Assembly: GCA_002441465.1 (NCBI GenBank) | Contig: DJWE01000097.1 | Coordinates: forward strand, 7,607 to 26,979 | Source of the DNA: Propionibacteriaceae bacterium UBA6238 | GTDB taxonomy: Bacteria; Actinomycetota; Actinomycetes; Propionibacteriales; Propionibacteriaceae | Reading direction: 5' to 3' | DNA length: 19,373 nt | Part shown: piece after piece, positions 1 to 6,582 of the stretch | Position numbering within the stretch: the first letter of the stretch is position 1 | Layout: every line of letters starts with the position of its first letter | Notes under the pieces: model-generated | Database searches by the model: none | Seen by the model: the letters and a program-made list of their open reading frames with translations, nothing else | What the model was told of the DNA's origin: nothing | Translations under genes and position numbers: made by a program

Positions 1-1896
1 CTGATCCGCCGCCTGTCCTCGGTCGAGACGCTCGGCTCGGCCACCGTCATCTGCTCCGACAAGACCGGGACCCTAACCCAGAACGAGATGACCGTCACCC
101 GCGTCTGGTCCAACGGCCGCACCCTGGAAGTCACCAGCAACGGGCGCACGCTCGCAGGGAACTTCCTGCAAGGCGGCCACCCGGTGGATTTGGAAGATTT
201 CCAGGCAGTGATGACCGGGCTGTGGGTCGGCGCGCTCAACAACGATGCCGAGATGGAAATTTCGGGCGAGGGCGAGGGCCAGCCCACCTACCGGCTGATC
301 GGCGACCCGACCGAAGGCGCCCTGCTGGTGGCGGCGGCCAAAGCCGGCGCCCTGCCCCGCCCGCTCAACCGCGCCTACCCGCGCGTCGCCGAAGTCCCGT
401 TCGACTCGGCCCGCAAGCGCATGATCACCATCCACCACATCGAAGCGCCCAAGAAAGACGACATTTCGCCCTTCGACGACGACAGCAAACGCTACACCGG
501 TTACGTGGTGGCCGTCAAAGGCGCACCGGACCTGGTGCTGAACCTGTGTAGCCGCTTCCAGCGCATGGATGATACCTCCGCCCCGCTCGATGACGCCCGC
601 CGCCGCGAAATCCTGGCGGCTAACGACGAAATGACCCGGGACGCCCTGCGCGTCCTCGCCGTGGCCTACAAAGTGGTGGCCGAAATCCCGAATGTCAACG
701 ACCCGGCGGAGATCGAGAAAGACCTGATCTTCGTCAGCCTGATCGGCATGATTGACCCGCCCCGCCCCGAGGTCATCCCTGCCCTGGCTACCGCCGCCCG
801 GGCCGGCATCCGCACCATCATGATCACCGGCGACTTCCCCAACACGGCCAAAGCTATCGGCGAATCGATCGGCCTGATCAAACCGGGCCACAAAGTCCTC
901 ACCGGGGCCGACCTGGACAGACTGAGCGACGAGCAGCTGCGGGCCGAAGTCGAGCAGACAGACGTTTTCGCCCGGGTCTCGCCCGAACACAAGATGCGCA
1001 TCGTTGACGCCCTGCAAGCCAATGACGAAGTCGTCGCCATGACCGGTGACGGCGTCAACGACGCGCCGGCCCTCAAGAGCGCGGACATCGGCGTCGCGAT
1101 GGGCATCACGGGGACGGAGGTCACCCGCGAGGCCGCGACGATGATCCTGGCGGACGACAACTTCGCGACGATCGTCGAGGCGGTGCGCGAGGGCCGGGGG
1201 ATCTTCGCGAACATCCGCAAGTTCCTGCGCTACCTGCTGTCCTCCAACATGGGCGAGGTCACGACGGTCTTCTTCGGCGTCGTCCTCGCCAGCGTCATCG
1301 GGCTCACCGACGCGAGCGTCACGGGCGCCGTCGTGGTGCCCCTGCTGGCCACCCAGATCCTGTGGATCAACCTCGTCACCGACTCCGGCCCCGCCCTGGC
1401 GATGGGCGTCGACCCCGAAGACGGCGACGTCATGGCACGCAAGCCGCGCAGCCCAGACGACCGGATCATCGATCGGCATATGTGGCAGCGGGTGGGGTTC
1501 ATCGGTGTCGTCATGGGTGCCGTCACGCTGCTCACCATCGACCTGTTCCTGCCCGGAGGGCTCATCCCCGGCTCGGATTCACTCGAAGTCGCCCGGACCG
1601 CCGGCTTCACCACCCTGGTGTTCGCCCAGCTGTTCAACGCGTTCAACGCGCGCTCCGACCTGCACTCCGCGTTCGACCACATGTTCAACAACAAGTGGCT
1701 TTGGGCCTCGATCCTGTTCGCGATCCTGGCGCAGATCGCAGTCGTCGAAATGCCCCTACTGCAAACCGCGTTCGGCACCGCCCCTCTCGACCTAGCGCAT
1801 TGGGCCATCGCCATCGCGATGGCGTCCGGTGTCCTGTGGGCGGAGGAACTGGTCAAACTGGTCCGCAGGTTGCGCAGGCCTCGAGTGGCAACATGA
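1..1896 (+). CDS. Cation-translocating P-type ATPase (Ca2+-type, P2), 5' truncated by window
   Basis: This is the C-terminal 631 residues of an ATP-driven cation pump of the plasma membrane; the N-terminus lies left of the window. The phosphorylation motif DKTGT is at residues 20-24. KGAPD of the nucleotide-binding domain follows, then TGDGVNDAP of the P domain near residue 348, then the C-terminal membrane segments. Residues matching SERCA Ca2+ ligands are visible: N416 and E419 in M5 (SSNMGEV) and N457, T460, D461 in M6 (NLVTD). The M8 glutamate of SERCA is replaced by Gln543, which from family knowledge suggests one Ca2+ (or Mn2+) site rather than two. Codon use is odd: GAA and AAA are frequent up to about 1060, whereas about 1080-1400 is richer in GC, with GAG and AAG. 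The gene lies inside the putative tRNA-Ser-integrated element. Family is certain; the exact ion is not. Confidence 0.95.
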   Translation: MIRRLSSVETLGSATVICSDKTGTLTQNEMTVTRVWSNGRTLEVTSNGRTLAGNFLQGGHPVDLEDFQAVMTGLWVGALNNDAEMEISGEGEGQPTYRLIGDPTEGALLVAAAKAGALPRPLNRAYPRVAEVPFDSARKRMITIHHIEAPKKDDISPFDDDSKRYTGYVVAVKGAPDLVLNLCSRFQRMDDTSAPLDDARRREILAANDEMTRDALRVLAVAYKVVAEIPNVNDPAEIEKDLIFVSLIGMIDPPRPEVIPALATAARAGIRTIMITGDFPNTAKAIGESIGLIKPGHKVLTGADLDRLSDEQLRAEVEQTDVFARVSPEHKMRIVDALQANDEVVAMTGDGVNDAPALKSADIGVAMGITGTEVTREAATMILADDNFATIVEAVREGRGIFANIRKFLRYLLSSNMGEVTTVFFGVVLASVIGLTDASVTGAVVVPLLATQILWINLVTDSGPALAMGVDPEDGDVMARKPRSPDDRIIDRHMWQRVGFIGVVMGAVTLLTIDLFLPGGLIPGSDSLEVARTAGFTTLVFAQLFNAFNARSDLHSAFDHMFNNKWLWASILFAILAQIAVVEMPLLQTAFGTAPLDLAHWAIAIAMASGVLWAEELVKLVRRLRRPRVAT

Positions 1897-2225
1897 CGGC
1901 CGCCGGTACGGGTGGGCCGGCTCTGGTCTCGGTCGGTTCACGATCTACCCCCATTGCGGGGGTTCGGATGACTGCAGCCGACCTCGTCCCGGGCATCGAT
2001 TTACTGAGCAGGGCGAGGGTGACCGAGTTGTGGTCGGGACGGCGGAGCAGGTCGGGTTCGACCGGCGAGGACTACATGGTGTGCTCGTCACTGGACCTGA
2101 CCTATTCACCGACGTTGCCCGGCAGCGTCACCCTGCCCAGCACGAAGCAGCCCGCCCGGCAATTGTCCAACCCGTTGGAAGAGCGTACGCGCACTCCCAG
2201 GATGGCCAGCGAAGTTCGCTGGTGA
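1893..2225 (+). CDS. Possible small frame overlapping the ATPase stop (doubtful)
   Basis: An ATG at 1893 overlaps the ATPase stop codon as ATGA and opens a 110-codon frame, the arrangement expected for translational coupling. Third codon positions are mostly G or C. Against it, the product is rich in Ser, Thr and Arg, has no recognisable domain, membrane segment or motif, and reads like non-coding DNA. The opposite strand also has a protein-like frame here, but it is broken by two stops. Listed so that the stretch is not lost; more likely not a gene. Confidence 0.2.
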   Translation: MTAAGTGGPALVSVGSRSTPIAGVRMTAADLVPGIDLLSRARVTELWSGRRSRSGSTGEDYMVCSSLDLTYSPTLPGSVTLPSTKQPARQLSNPLEERTRTPRMASEVRW

Positions 2226-2511
2226 CTTACTACCGGCACCGCTGACCAATCGGGAAAGCCCCACCTATTTCGAGCACGACGCGCTGATCACCGAGGAGCA
2301 GTGCCGGTTTGCGTCTGATCGAGCCCCATACCGGGATCACGGCTTCGTACGCGCCATTCGGCGGTAGTCGAGTGCCCGTTGCGCTGTTGACGACGCTCGA
2401 ATCTGAGGCCGAAACGACGGCCGAAGGGGCCTCATTTTCGAGCGTTGCCGACATGCGCGCAGGGTTGCGGCACTAGATTGGGGCCGCAGGGGGAGAGTCA
2501 CACCCATGGGA
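2226..2511. other. Gene-poor end of putative integrated element
   Basis: No frame here has a credible start, ribosome binding site and recognisable product. A 74-codon frame on the minus strand (2230-2454) has no family I recognise. Together with 1897-2225 this makes a gap of about 600 bp between the ATPase and the tRNA-Ser fragment. It looks like decayed element DNA. Confidence 0.4.
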
Positions 2512-2560
2512 CAGCGTGTTGGGTGAAAGCCTCGGTGGTTCGAATCCCCGATCCTCCGCC
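2512..2560 (+). other. Degenerate tRNA-Ser 3' fragment, candidate attachment site
   Basis: The stretch reads like the 3' half of an actinobacterial tRNA-Ser. It has the 3' side of the anticodon stem (AGCGTG), a long variable arm (TTGGGTGAAAGCCTC), a T-loop context GGTTCGAATCC, the acceptor strand ATCCTCC and the end GCC. The 5' half (acceptor GGAGGAT, D-arm, anticodon) is absent upstream, and two T-stem pairs are disrupted, so it is not a working tRNA. Such 3' fragments mark the distal end of elements integrated by tyrosine recombinases into tRNA genes. In this orientation the element lies to the left. No integrase is visible in the window. Confidence 0.6.
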
Positions 2561-2713
2561 GGTGAGGGGCCTGTGACCCGCCGCGATGTCGGTGTCGGTC
2601 CCATCGTCAGGGACGAAGGCGGGGGGTGGTTAAGTAAGGCCCGCGGCTCGTCGAGCTCGGACGCGCGAAGTGCTGGTTGTGTCGTCTCTGGCTCACCATT
2701 ACTGCCGGGTTCC

Positions 2714-2719
2714 TAGGCT
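2714..2719 (+). promoter_or_regulatory. -10 element for leaderless crp/fnr transcript
   Basis: TAGGCT occupies exactly -12 to -7 relative to the A of the ATG at 2726, which predicts a transcript starting at the start codon. No Shine-Dalgarno precedes this ATG, which agrees. No clear -35 is seen. Confidence 0.5.
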
Positions 2720-2725
2720 TGGGTC

Positions 2726-3403
2726 ATGGCCGACAGCTGCGTTTCGCGTGTCCCGGTCTTCGCCAGCCTCTCGGCGCAAGATCAACAACGTGTGGAGGGG
2801 CTGGCGCGTCCGACCCATCTGAAGGCGGGTGAGACGGCCTACGGTGCCGACGACGACGTGTCGCAGCTCATGGTGCTGCACACGGGTCGCCTCAAGATCT
2901 TTCGGCTTTCAGCCGACGGGTCCGAGCAGCTGATCCGGGTGCTGGGTCCAGGCGATTTCACCGGGGAAACCTCGGTGTTCACGGGCCAGCGGCCCGACGA
3001 TTACGCCACCGCGCTGGAGGAATGCCAGCTCTGCACGTTCCGACATGACGATCTGGAGGGCTTGATCAGGACGCACCCCGAGATCGGCCTAAAGCTGCTG
3101 GCCAGGGTGAGCACGCGGCTCTCCGACACCGAGCACCGGCTCAACTCACTGACCTCGCGCGATGTCGAGAGCCGCCTGGCCGACTACCTGCTCGGTCTTC
3201 CCAGCACATGGCGGGGCGGCGTTGGCATGGTGAGTCTGCCACTGGCCAAGAAGGACGTGGCCTCCTTGCTCGACACCACCCCTGAGAGCCTCAGCCGGGC
3301 TCTGAGGAGCCTTGCCGGGCAGGGTCTGATCGTGATCGGCGCGGGACGGTCAGTATCGATCACGCAGTCCGACCGGCTGCAGCAGCTCGTCGACGAAGCT
3401 TGA
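2726..3403 (+). CDS. Crp/Fnr family transcriptional regulator
   Basis: A 225-residue DNA-binding regulator. It has an N-terminal cyclic-nucleotide-binding-type beta-barrel (about 10-125, with GPGDFTGE at 74-81), a dimerisation helix, and a C-terminal winged helix (about 145-222, KKDVASLLDTTPESLSRAL). The recognition helix carries E187, S190 and R191 with the spacing of FNR's E-x-x-S-R, which reads TTGAT half-sites. The only cysteines are C5, C100 and C103, so the four-Cys iron-sulfur site of E. coli FNR is absent and the input signal is unknown. It converges on the protease gene, with a 54-bp overlap of 3' ends. A fitting box lies in the promoter of the neighbouring operon (4455-4468), making that operon a likely target. 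The start is fixed by the family N-terminus and the leaderless -10. Confidence 0.92.
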   Translation: MADSCVSRVPVFASLSAQDQQRVEGLARPTHLKAGETAYGADDDVSQLMVLHTGRLKIFRLSADGSEQLIRVLGPGDFTGETSVFTGQRPDDYATALEECQLCTFRHDDLEGLIRTHPEIGLKLLARVSTRLSDTEHRLNSLTSRDVESRLADYLLGLPSTWRGGVGMVSLPLAKKDVASLLDTTPESLSRALRSLAGQGLIVIGAGRSVSITQSDRLQQLVDEA

Positions 3404-3808
3404 ATCAGGGCGGAGGGGCCCCAGCAGCCGGCGCGTGACCACCGCTGCGACATTCTCACGCGGGACGAACGGCTTGTCCCAGACCCGGGAGTCGTCCGAG
3501 ACGGCCGGGTTGTCACCGGCTATGAAGTAGCTGGCCGAAGGCACCCGCCAGGTCTGGGTGTAGGCGCCCGGCACCCGAGGGCGCCCATCAACAGACTCGC
3601 CGTTGACGAACAGGCGTCCGGCCTCCAGCTCAACAAAGTCGCCCGGCAGGCCCACCACGCGCTTGATCATCGGCAGCTCACCGCGGCGGAACACGACCAC
3701 ATCGCCCCGCCGCACCGCTGCGCGGCCGACCGGCCGCGTGAGCAGCAGGTCGGACGAGCGGTAGGTGGGGGCCATGGATTCGCCGGCCACCCGGACAAGG
3801 CGATACAT
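3350..3808 (-). CDS. Short S26 signal-peptidase-like protease, SodX-like
   Basis: A 152-residue serine protease of the S26 (signal peptidase I) family. The catalytic Ser11 lies in GESMAP and Lys49 in the MIKRVVGLPGD block, forming the Ser/Lys dyad. The box containing GDNPAVSDDSR is at 98-108. There is no transmembrane anchor before the catalytic serine, so it is shorter than housekeeping LepB and resembles the protease that matures nickel superoxide dismutase in actinobacteria. The start at 3808 has AGGAG about 8 nt upstream, and the stop of the DUF6448-like gene is only 11 nt away, so the two form an operon. Its natural substrate may be that neighbour. The last 54 bp overlap the convergent crp/fnr gene. 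S26 assignment is firm; the SodX-like role is inferred. Confidence 0.88.
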   Translation of the reverse strand: MYRLVRVAGESMAPTYRSSDLLLTRPVGRAAVRRGDVVVFRRGELPMIKRVVGLPGDFVELEAGRLFVNGESVDGRPRVPGAYTQTWRVPSASYFIAGDNPAVSDDSRVWDKPFVPRENVAAVVTRRLLGPLRPDSSFVDELLQPVGLRDRY

Positions 3809-3819
3809 AGCGGGTTCTC

Positions 3820-4398
3820 CTAGTGCTCGTGGGAGTGGCCCGCGTGCGCGTGCTCGTGCGCGTGATCCTCACCCTCGGCGTACTTGAAGAAGCTGACGTA
3901 GGCGGCGATGTAACGTCTGGCAGCTGCGACGTCGTCCACGTCGAAGTCCCTGATGGCTAGCGCGGCCTGGAAGCGCTTGTCGAGCTCGGCGCGGCGCTCC
4001 TGCGGCACCATCGGCAGCAGGTTTGAGTCCGAGCCCACGGCGATAGCCTCGTCGGCGGCCTTGACGACCGGGTCGATCTCGGTGCCGACCGGCTGGATAC
4101 CGGTGAAGCCGACACCCTCGCCCATCCGGTGGATGCGGACCATCGTTTCGAGGAAGAGCCGATCGGCCAGCTCGGCGGCTTCCGCCCCGAGAGTCCGGAC
4201 CCTCATGGCCCTCTCGAACACGTCACGCAGCTCGGCCTCACCCTCGGCGGGGATCCACTTCAGCGCGTAGTTGATGTTGCCCGTCTCCAATGCCTTCCGA
4301 CCGTCCTTGACGGCCGGACCCTCGGCCGTGTCGCAGTGGGCCTGCACGATGACAGGCCTTAGTGCGGCCAGCAGGGTGACGATGCGGTTGATGAACAT
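3820..4398 (-). CDS. DUF6448-like exported protein with His-rich tail
   Basis: A 192-residue protein. The start at 4398 is chosen because GAAGGAG lies 6 nt upstream; an in-frame ATG 30 nt earlier lacks this. Residues 1-20 form a short signal-like segment interrupted by Arg14-Pro15, ending VQA before His21-Cys22-Asp23-Thr24. The HCDT..GP start and the later LETGN-NYALKW and ETMVRIHRMGEG blocks match, from memory, the DUF6448 family of unknown function. The C-terminus (179-192) is a metal-binding-looking tail with seven His in 14 residues. Cleavage before His21 would expose His-Cys at the N-terminus, as in nickel superoxide dismutase, but the full Ni-hook (HCxxPCGxY) is absent. It is first in an operon with the S26 protease and sits behind an FNR-like promoter. 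Confidence 0.85.
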   Translation of the reverse strand: MFINRIVTLLAALRPVIVQAHCDTAEGPAVKDGRKALETGNINYALKWIPAEGEAELRDVFERAMRVRTLGAEAAELADRLFLETMVRIHRMGEGVGFTGIQPVGTEIDPVVKAADEAIAVGSDSNLLPMVPQERRAELDKRFQAALAIRDFDVDDVAAARRYIAAYVSFFKYAEGEDHAHEHAHAGHSHEH

Positions 4399-4426
4399 GG
4401 TGTTCTCCTTCGCTTGGGTTGTCCCC

Positions 4427-4468
4427 AAACTACGAGGATCGCGGCCCCACCGCCTTGACGCGGATCAA
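4427..4468 (-). promoter_or_regulatory. FNR-like box and -10 of the DUF6448/protease operon
   Basis: On the minus strand TTGATCCGCGTCAA (4455-4468) is a near-perfect FNR palindrome (TTGAT-N4-ATCAA, one mismatch). A TAGTTT -10 (4427-4432) follows. If +1 is seven bases beyond this -10, the palindrome centre is at -41.5, the classical class II FNR activation position. TTGATC cannot be an ordinary -35, because the spacing would be 30 bp. The FNR-type regulator next door is the obvious candidate activator. Confidence 0.6.
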
Positions 4469-4813
4469 GTCCCACACCCTTGTCTCCACGACCAATAACG
4501 GTGCCATGAACACTGTCGCCAAGCACCTGCGGCCTGGAGCCGCCAGTTGACTGTCGCCAAATGCTGGGTCGTCGGCGACCTCGGCGCTCGGAGTCGCTCG
4601 ATAGCATGCGCCCCGGCCCTCTGCCCGAAACGCGACTCGTGCAGCCGACTCCGGACATCCGTGCAGGCGACTTCGAGAACTGACAGTGGCCGCGGCCGAG
4701 CGGGCCGTTCAACGCACCGAAACTCATAACCGAAACCGAGACGCACCGAAACGTGACCTAGTAGCGTGTGGCTGCTGGGTTCTGCGGTTTCTGGTTGGGA
4801 GGTTGGCGTGCGT
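4469..4813. other. Non-coding spacer with short direct repeats
   Basis: No convincing gene. ACTGTCGCCAA occurs twice (4512-4522 and 4550-4560), and CCGAAAC occurs at 4625, 4717, 4730 and 4746; two of these copies share the longer ACGCACCGAAAC. Base composition drops toward that of the TIR operon, so this may be the junction between backbone and an acquired patch. Confidence 0.4.
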
Positions 4814-5143
4814 TCAGTCGATGGCATCGGAGCCATCGCCCATCGGGGCGCTTGACAGTGAACGCGCAACTTTGTGAATGGCGTCCACGAAGGGAAGGTC
4901 TTCTTGCTTCGTGTTCTCGTCGAGTTGCCCAAATGGGCGTAGAGATGAGTGGGTGGGGTCCTGGGGCAGCATCCAAACTGACCAGGCGTTGTGAACGTCT
5001 GCGGGGGTTGTTGCCTCACCCTTGACGAGCACAAGCAACGCGTAGAGGCGGTACAGGTCATCGGCGCGTTCGGCGGGTCGAGCCTCCGGCGCAATCTCGG
5101 CGCGCACAAGACGCGCAATCTCGTCGATGTAGTTCAAAGCCAC
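4814..5143 (-). CDS. Small acidic protein, third gene of TIR operon (DUF7701-like?)
   Basis: A 109-residue soluble protein starting at GTG 5143. The start overlaps the stop of the membrane-protein gene by 10 nt, and a GGGAG lies about 8 nt upstream. Visible blocks are an N-terminal YIDEIARLVRAEI helix, YRLYALLVLVKGE, DVHNAWSVWM, and a DPTHSSLRPFGQLD segment. From memory these resemble a small actinobacterial family of unknown function (possibly DUF7701) seen in accessory DNA; that identification is tentative. There is no signal peptide, membrane segment or catalytic motif. The overlap says it is translated with the TIR and membrane proteins, so an accessory or regulatory role in that module is inferred. 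Confidence 0.7.
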   Translation of the reverse strand: MALNYIDEIARLVRAEIAPEARPAERADDLYRLYALLVLVKGEATTPADVHNAWSVWMLPQDPTHSSLRPFGQLDENTKQEDLPFVDAIHKVARSLSSAPMGDGSDAID

Positions 5144-5595
5144 GCCGCGACTCCCACCATGAGGTTAGCGACAGCAAAGATGGCTGGCACAATGCGCTCG
5201 ATTGACCCAAGCTCGGCGTAGCGCGGGCGCCAACGCTTCACTTTGTCGGTCTTGAGGGTCTCCCATTCGGCACTGAACGGGCGAACCTCGAAGTAGTTCT
5301 TCTCGAGGTCGGTGATGACTTTGAACTTGGCGGCGTTCAGATCCCGGTAGCTGCGGAGTTGCAGCCACCAGGTGATGCTGACGGTTACTCCGGCCACCGC
5401 CAACACGGTGATGCGGAGCGGGTCTGTGGCGGCGCCGGAGAACCCGAAGAATGCTGGCACGCCGAGGATGAGGGTCTCCAGGCTCAGATAGAACTGGTTC
5501 GCCTGCCCGCGCCGTGCTGAGATTCTGTCCGCTTGCTCCACGCACATCGCGTACATGCGGATCGCTTCCTGGTTCTCGCCCGGAGTAATCGTCAT
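5134..5595 (-). CDS. Three-TM membrane protein (RipA/SLATT-like), second gene of TIR operon
   Basis: A 153-residue integral membrane protein. A short cytosolic N-terminus with ADRISARRGQANQFY (22-36) is followed by membrane segments at about 36-54, 61-80 and 133-152. A charged cytosolic loop between the second and third contains RSYRDLNAAKFKVITDLEK (81-99) and PFSAEWE. These two blocks match, from memory, proteins annotated as RipA-family octameric membrane proteins and resemble SLATT-type pore effectors; neither assignment could be tested here. The start at 5595 is one base after the TIR stop (TGAGATG), with no good Shine-Dalgarno, indicating translational coupling. A longer in-frame start at 5658 would overlap the TIR gene and is less likely. 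Inferred role: membrane effector of the TIR signalling module. Confidence 0.8.
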   Translation of the reverse strand: MTITPGENQEAIRMYAMCVEQADRISARRGQANQFYLSLETLILGVPAFFGFSGAATDPLRITVLAVAGVTVSITWWLQLRSYRDLNAAKFKVITDLEKNYFEVRPFSAEWETLKTDKVKRWRPRYAELGSIERIVPAIFAVANLMVGVAAWL

Positions 5596-5596
5596 C

Positions 5597-5968
5597 TCAC
5601 AAGGAGTCGATGAACCCGGAGATGTTTGCGTCGCTCCAAGCGACTGTGGAGATGCCAAGGATCGTGCTCAGGTCCGTGGCGTAGGCGCGAATCCCAAGGA
5701 TCGGCTTGCCCTCCTCCTTAGCGCACTGAATCTCCCACTTCTGCCCACTCGAAGCTGCCGAGTTCTTACTTACGAGGACGATGACGCCGTCCGAGCGCCG
5801 TATTCTGGTGCGCACCCGTGTCTTCCATTCGGAGTCGTAGGCCTGCTTCACGGACATGTCGATAAACTCGAACGGCTTCCGCGGGTGCAGCGACTGTCCT
5901 TTTAGGAGGTCCCGCTGATGGACGTCCTCGATTGCAAACGCGATGAACACGACCTTTTTGTCAGCCAT
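5597..5968 (-). CDS. TIR-like (MTH538/ThsB-type) domain protein
   Basis: A 123-residue stand-alone TIR-like domain. The first strand KKVVFIAFAIED (4-15), FEFIDMSV (33-40), DSEWKTRVRTRIRRSDGVIVLVSKN (45-69) and KWEIQCAKEEGKPILGI (77-93) are the signature blocks of the MTH538/DUF1863 fold. This fold includes ThsB of Thoeris defence, which makes a nucleotide signal from NAD. Glu79 aligns by eye with the catalytic Glu of ThsB-type TIRs (YEI there, WEI here). The start at 5968 has AGAGG about 8 nt upstream; the open frame extends further but without the conserved start. It is first in a three-gene operon with the coupled membrane protein, so it is likely the sensor or signal-making half of a defence module. 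Family assignment is strong; enzymatic activity is inferred. Confidence 0.88.
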   Translation of the reverse strand: MADKKVVFIAFAIEDVHQRDLLKGQSLHPRKPFEFIDMSVKQAYDSEWKTRVRTRIRRSDGVIVLVSKNSAASSGQKWEIQCAKEEGKPILGIRAYATDLSTILGISTVAWSDANISGFIDSL

Positions 5969-6011
5969 TGCAGCGCCTCTCTGGGCTGTGCGCCTGGTGC
6001 GACGCAGCCGA

Positions 6012-6017
6012 AGTATA
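6012..6017 (-). promoter_or_regulatory. -10 element of the TIR operon
   Basis: TATACT on the minus strand is the best -10 match upstream of the TIR gene. It would give a leader of about 37 nt containing the AGAGG ribosome binding site. No good -35 lies 16-19 bp upstream. Confidence 0.45.
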
Positions 6018-6231
6018 TCCAGCACGAGCGACACGAGGCTTGCCGTGGGTGGAACTCCGCGAACCCGACTAGCCAACAACGGAAACGCGTCGGCGCGCGT
6101 TGCCGAGTCCCGTGGGCCGGGGCAGCGGCCGCTACCACTGACCAGCACGACCGCGCCCGTGCAAACCGTGCTGCTTCTTCTCCGTGGGACGTCTCATGAT
6201 GCGGCGAAGCTGGTTCACAGTTCAGGGAGCC

Positions 6232-6271
6232 GAGCCCGGCGCCGCCTGCCTGCAGGAGGCAAGCCGGGCTC
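6232..6271. repeat. Long imperfect hairpin
   Basis: Arms GAGCCCGGC (6232-6240) and GCCGGGCTC (6263-6271) are perfectly complementary. An inner GCCT (6244-6247) and AGGC (6257-6260) extend the stem. No T-run follows on either strand, so an intrinsic terminator is only one option; a dispersed palindrome or recombinase-related structure is another. Confidence 0.5.
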
Positions 6272-6582
6272 GTCTACGTCAGGCCCCAAACGGTAGATCT
6301 GGTCGCCATCCATCAGGGTGGGCCTCTTCAGCGGACCGATGGGCAGGCACGGAGGGTGGCGCTGATGTTGTGCGTATGTTTTGCAACCTTGTTCGAAGCA
6401 CTCGCGCTGCTTCCATTACCCCAAGCCATACAGAGATTCGGCCCGGTGCTGGGAAGGGGGAGTCGACCCTCCGACAAGGGGAGTTGATCAACTGGCCAGG
6501 CGAGCAGCCGCGCATCTGCACGGAGGAGTCCACCTACTGCGTTCGGCGCGGGGTCGACGGGCGAGTTCAATTTACACGCCCT

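Noticed and set aside
73..1479. Long minus-strand open frame opposite the P-type ATPase
   Set aside because: Antisense shadow caused by high GC; product is Asp/Gly/His/Arg-rich with no domain, while the plus strand has all P-type ATPase motifs.
1893..2225. Minus-strand pseudogene opposite the doubtful small frame
   Set aside because: The frame reads protein-like but has two internal stops and no family I can name; not enough to call a pseudogene.
3820..4398. Nickel superoxide dismutase (SodN)
   Set aside because: Only His-Cys-Asp matches; the HCxxPCGxY hook and the rest of the SodN sequence are absent, and the body matches DUF6448.
4455..4460. TTGACG as a plus-strand -35 promoter hexamer
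   Set aside because: No acceptable -10 lies 16-19 bp downstream and no gene follows on that strand; the palindromic FNR-like reading explains it better.
4359..5118. Minus-strand open frames of 122 and 217 codons in the 4400-5100 spacer
   Set aside because: They run out of frame through the DUF6448 start and the small TIR-operon gene, have no domains, and lack ribosome binding sites.
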